DNA from: JAHILA01 sp035528175
GTDB taxonomy: Bacteria > Patescibacteriota > Minisyncoccia > RBG-13-40-8-A
Direction of reading: 5' to 3'
Length of the DNA stretch: 47,457 bases
Assembly (NCBI GenBank): GCA_035528175.1
Contig: DATKZC010000016.1
Location: forward strand, 1-47,457
Shown: piece by piece, positions 46,949 to 47,457 of the stretch
Layout of the letters: each line of letters begins with the position of its first letter
Position numbering within the stretch: position 1 is the first letter of the stretch
Translations under genes and position numbers: made by a program
Notes under the pieces: generated by a model
Told to the model about the DNA's origin: nothing
Databases searched by the model: none
What the model saw: only the letters and a program-made list of their open reading frames with translations

Positions 46949-47457
46949 AATACGTACAATTTTAATGGGCACGTCGGAGTTTGCGGAGAACATTTTCTCT
47001 AAATTTTATACTGTCCCAAATAATCAATTTGAGATCATTTCTGTTATAACCGCCCCTGATAAGCCCGTAGGCAGAAAACAGGTACTTATCCCCTCCCCGG
47101 TCAAAAAATGGGCTCTGGAGGCCAATTTAAGCGTCCTGGAACCAGATAAGATTAGAAAGCCAGAATGGGTGACTAAAATCAGGGATTTGGCTCCAGATTT
47201 GATTATTTTAACTGCCTATGGCCAGATTGTCCCGCAGCAGATTTTGGACATTCCAAAATACAAAGCTTTGAATATTCATCCATCGCTTTTGCCAAAATAT
47301 CGTGGTGCCTCCCCTATCCAATCAGTTATCTTGAATAATGAAAAAGAAACCGGAGTTTGTTTAATGATTATGGACGCAGAAATGGATCATGGGGATATAA
47401 TTTCTAATTCCAAGTTTCTGATCCTGCCTACCGGCAGGCAGGTTTCCAACAAACCCA
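46938..47457 (+). CDS. fmt: Methionyl-tRNA formyltransferase, 5' part
   Basis: The gene starts at ATG 46938 within def and runs off the window after 173 codons. Visible motifs: I-L-M-G-T-S-E-F-A (8-16), T-A-P-D-K-P-V-G-R, and the catalytic region N-I-H-P-S-L-L-P-K-Y-R-G-A-S-P-I, followed by M-D-A-E-M-D-H-G-D. It formylates initiator Met-tRNA using formyl-tetrahydrofolate. A palindromic element (47423-47442) is inserted in frame just after this core. Confidence 0.94.
   Translation, partial: MPNKIRTILMGTSEFAENIFSKFYTVPNNQFEIISVITAPDKPVGRKQVLIPSPVKKWALEANLSVLEPDKIRKPEWVTKIRDLAPDLIILTAYGQIVPQQILDIPKYKALNIHPSLLPKYRGASPIQSVILNNEKETGVCLMIMDAEMDHGDIISNSKFLILPTGRQVSNKP
47423..47442 (+). repeat. In-frame palindromic element in fmt
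   Basis: CCTGCCTACCGGCAGGCAGG, an almost complete palindrome encoding L-P-T-G-R-Q. It is the clearest copy of the family in this window. Confidence 0.75.

Overview
The window looks like a chromosomal segment of a Candidate Phyla Radiation (Patescibacteria) bacterium, most likely of the Parcubacteria side. This is inferred from AT-rich DNA, very tight packing with many 4-30 bp gene overlaps, core genes that lack Shine-Dalgarno (SD) sequences and often sit 6-9 nt after a TATAAT/TAAAAT box, an archaeal/eukaryotic-type prolyl-tRNA synthetase, and trimmed aspartyl- and glutamyl-tRNA synthetases. Ribosomal protein bL9 is present; some other CPR lineages are reported to lack it. No rRNA, tRNA or CRISPR array was recognised.

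Layout. 1-151 is the 3' end of an insertion sequence, whose right edge carries a near-consensus promoter. 242-4035 is an accessory three-gene unit: membrane-anchored protein, secreted repeat protein that may be a beta-barrel, and processive GT2 glycosyltransferase. 4133-6466 holds a PAP2 phosphatase, an APH-type kinase and a histidine phosphatase in overlapping frames. 6789-8648 is an FAD/Fe-S oxidoreductase, followed by two tiny coupled membrane proteins (8688-9046) and a PEGA protein on the minus strand (9116-10069). 10133-15639 runs mreB, two GT4 glycosyltransferases, a clamp-loader delta'-like gene, frr and rseP. 15644-21201 is proS followed by the rod-shape operon mreB-mreC-mreD-PBP2. 21264-29032 contains greA, aspS, a D,D-carboxypeptidase and a dcw-like run (mraY, D-aminoacylase-like gene, ftsW, murG). 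29182-30387 has a PaaX/Cas2-fold regulator and a small membrane protein. 30462-34130 carries gltX, an M23 hydrolase and a Xer-type recombinase. 34150-35895 is an array of small orphan genes, three of whose transcription units share almost the same promoter. 35938-37952 has a RecB/Cas4-like nuclease, rpmA and rplI. 37981-44628 (minus strand) is a surface-polysaccharide operon with three glycosyltransferases, a Wzy/WaaL-like polymerase/ligase, an LCP transferase and an S41 protease. 44724-47457 carries a small membrane protein, wecG/tagA, thpR, a small hypothetical, def and the start of fmt.

How the genes work together. Most of the window builds the cell envelope. MraY and MurG make lipid II. 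FtsW, PBP2, MreB/C/D, the S11 carboxypeptidase and the M23 hydrolase polymerise and remodel peptidoglycan. The GTs, the Wzy-like protein and the LCP protein make and attach a surface glycan. The PAP2 protein could recycle undecaprenyl diphosphate. Translation genes (proS, aspS, gltX, frr, rpmA, rplI, def, fmt) are interspersed.

Three features stand out. First, genes use two initiation styles: SD-less or leaderless core genes, and strongly SD-led accessory genes in promoter-gene-terminator cassettes. Second, short palindromic elements are inserted in frame inside conserved genes, and larger structured palindromes lie around wecG. Third, there are two candidate accessory modules: the GT2/secreted-protein locus at 242-4035 and the small-gene array with repeated promoters at 34.4-35.9 kb.
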